Assembly: GCA_030045175.1 (NCBI GenBank)
Contig: JASIBM010000531.1
Location: 1-5,765 of the forward strand
Source: Streptosporangiaceae bacterium
GTDB lineage: Bacteria; Actinomycetota; Actinomycetes; Streptosporangiales; Streptosporangiaceae
Length of the DNA: 5,765 nt
Direction of reading: 5' to 3'
A program made the position numbers and the translations under genes. Below are positions 5,452 through 5,765 of this stretch, in pieces. Every line of letters starts with the position of its first letter. Position 1 is the first letter of the stretch. The notes beneath the pieces are model-generated. The model worked only from the letters and a program-made list of their open reading frames with translations. It was not told where the DNA came from and made no database searches.

Positions 5452-5765
5452 CCACGCCCCGCCCCATGCCATCCGGCCCCATGCCGTCCGGCCCCATGGC
5501 ACTGGACGCCACGCTGCCCGACCTGATGCTGCCAGACCCGCTGCCACCCGACCTGATGCCGCCCGACCCGCTGCCGCCCGACCCGCTGCCGCCCGACCCG
5601 ACGGCACTGGACGCCACGCTGCCCGACCTGATGGCGCCCGACCTGATGCTGCCCGACCCGGTGCCGCTGGGCGCGGGGTGGGCCGGGCGAGACCGCCCGG
5701 CGCCTCGCTTGATCGAACTGCGCGACGTCAGCCTGGGCGGCGTGCGCCCGCCGCAGCCAGGCTCG
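5448..5765 (+). CDS. ABC transporter ATP-binding protein, 5' part, with repeat-rich N-terminus
   Basis: The gene runs off the window; 106 codons are visible, all open. The GTG at 5448 overlaps the adaptor stop in GTGA, and GGGGG just upstream can serve as ribosome binding site, so the two genes are likely translated together. Residues 7-76 are fourteen pentapeptides rich in Pro, Asp, Leu and Met. After a short linker (GWAGRDRPAP) comes RLIELRDVSLGG, which matches the first strand of ABC ATPases of the MacB/LolD type (LIELRDVS). The Walker A motif would lie beyond the edge. Together with the adaptor this suggests a MacAB-like exporter, the permease being expected downstream. The ATPase call rests on one strand and context. 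Internal ATGs at 5466, 5481, 5496, 5526, 5556, 5631 and 5646 could be the true start, in which case some of the repeat would be untranslated. Confidence 0.65.
   Translation, partial: MTTPRPMPSGPMPSGPMALDATLPDLMLPDPLPPDLMPPDPLPPDPLPPDPTALDATLPDLMAPDLMLPDPVPLGAGWAGRDRPAPRLIELRDVSLGGVRPPQPGS
5466..5675 (+). repeat. 15-bp in-frame minisatellite, 14 units
   Basis: Fourteen consecutive 15-base units encode MPSGP twice, then variants of (M/L/T)(P/L/A)PD(P/L) such as MLPDP, LPPDL, MPPDP and LPPDP, ending VPLGA. Two neighbouring LPPDP units (5571-5600) are identical in DNA. A higher-order duplication is also present: 31 identical bases beginning at 5498 recur at 5603, an offset of 105 bases or seven units. 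Every change keeps the 5-residue register, so length changes would not shift the frame. The complementary strand is also open here and would give Gly/Ser repeats; I take that as a shadow. Confidence 0.9.

Noticed and set aside
5050..5617. Minus-strand frames giving Gly/Ser/Arg/Ala repeats opposite the minisatellite
   Set aside because: They arise because the 15-base unit is open in several frames; the plus frame alone continues into an ABC-type strand and is coupled to the adaptor.

Overview
The window is GC-rich, with strong GGAGG-type ribosome binding sites, GTG/TTG starts and protein families typical of high-GC Gram-positive bacteria. It suggests an actinomycete, perhaps a soil lineage near Streptosporangiales, Streptomyces or Mycobacteriales. 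The lineage is inferred from protein families only. No rRNA, tRNA, CRISPR array, transposase or integrase is visible.

Left part (1-1646). Positions 1-285 hold no convincing gene. They contain a cluster of four TGAC boxes and a 2.2-copy tandem repeat of 51 bp. Next, on the minus strand, is the 37-codon front end of a P-loop kinase-like gene. Its ATG shares one base with the stop of lysA, and it stops shortly after the Walker A motif, so it looks like a decayed gene. lysA (399-1646, minus) is complete. It encodes diaminopimelate decarboxylase, the last step of lysine synthesis.

Middle part (1647-3096). A 50-bp divergent gap containing a 15-bp dyad separates lysA from a universal stress protein gene (1697-2158, plus). 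Facing it is a minus-strand gene (2190-2777) for a two-helix membrane protein resembling mycobacterial Rv1733c. UspA proteins and Rv1733c both belong to the hypoxia/dormancy (DosR) regulon in Mycobacterium, so the pair may be a stress module, although no clear DosR box was found. A 319-bp divergent intergenic region follows, with an AGATCTC dyad, a plausible promoter and a small hairpin.

Right part (3097-5765). A secreted protein of four cysteine-paired repeats (3097-3951) is built as a twofold duplication of a 360-nt unit and ends at a 20-bp perfect-stem terminator. Then comes an apparent export operon. Its first gene encodes a membrane-anchored HlyD/MacA-like adaptor with a peptidoglycan-binding domain (4093-5451). 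Its stop overlaps, as GTGA, the start of a probable ABC-transporter ATPase (5448 to beyond the window edge). The ATPase has an unusual N-terminal extension of fourteen pentapeptide repeats before the predicted ATPase fold. A MacB-type permease would be expected next, outside the window.

I see no single clearly new system. The most unusual items are the pentapeptide-repeat leader on the ABC ATPase, the duplicated cysteine-repeat secreted protein, and the truncated kinase coupled to lysA.
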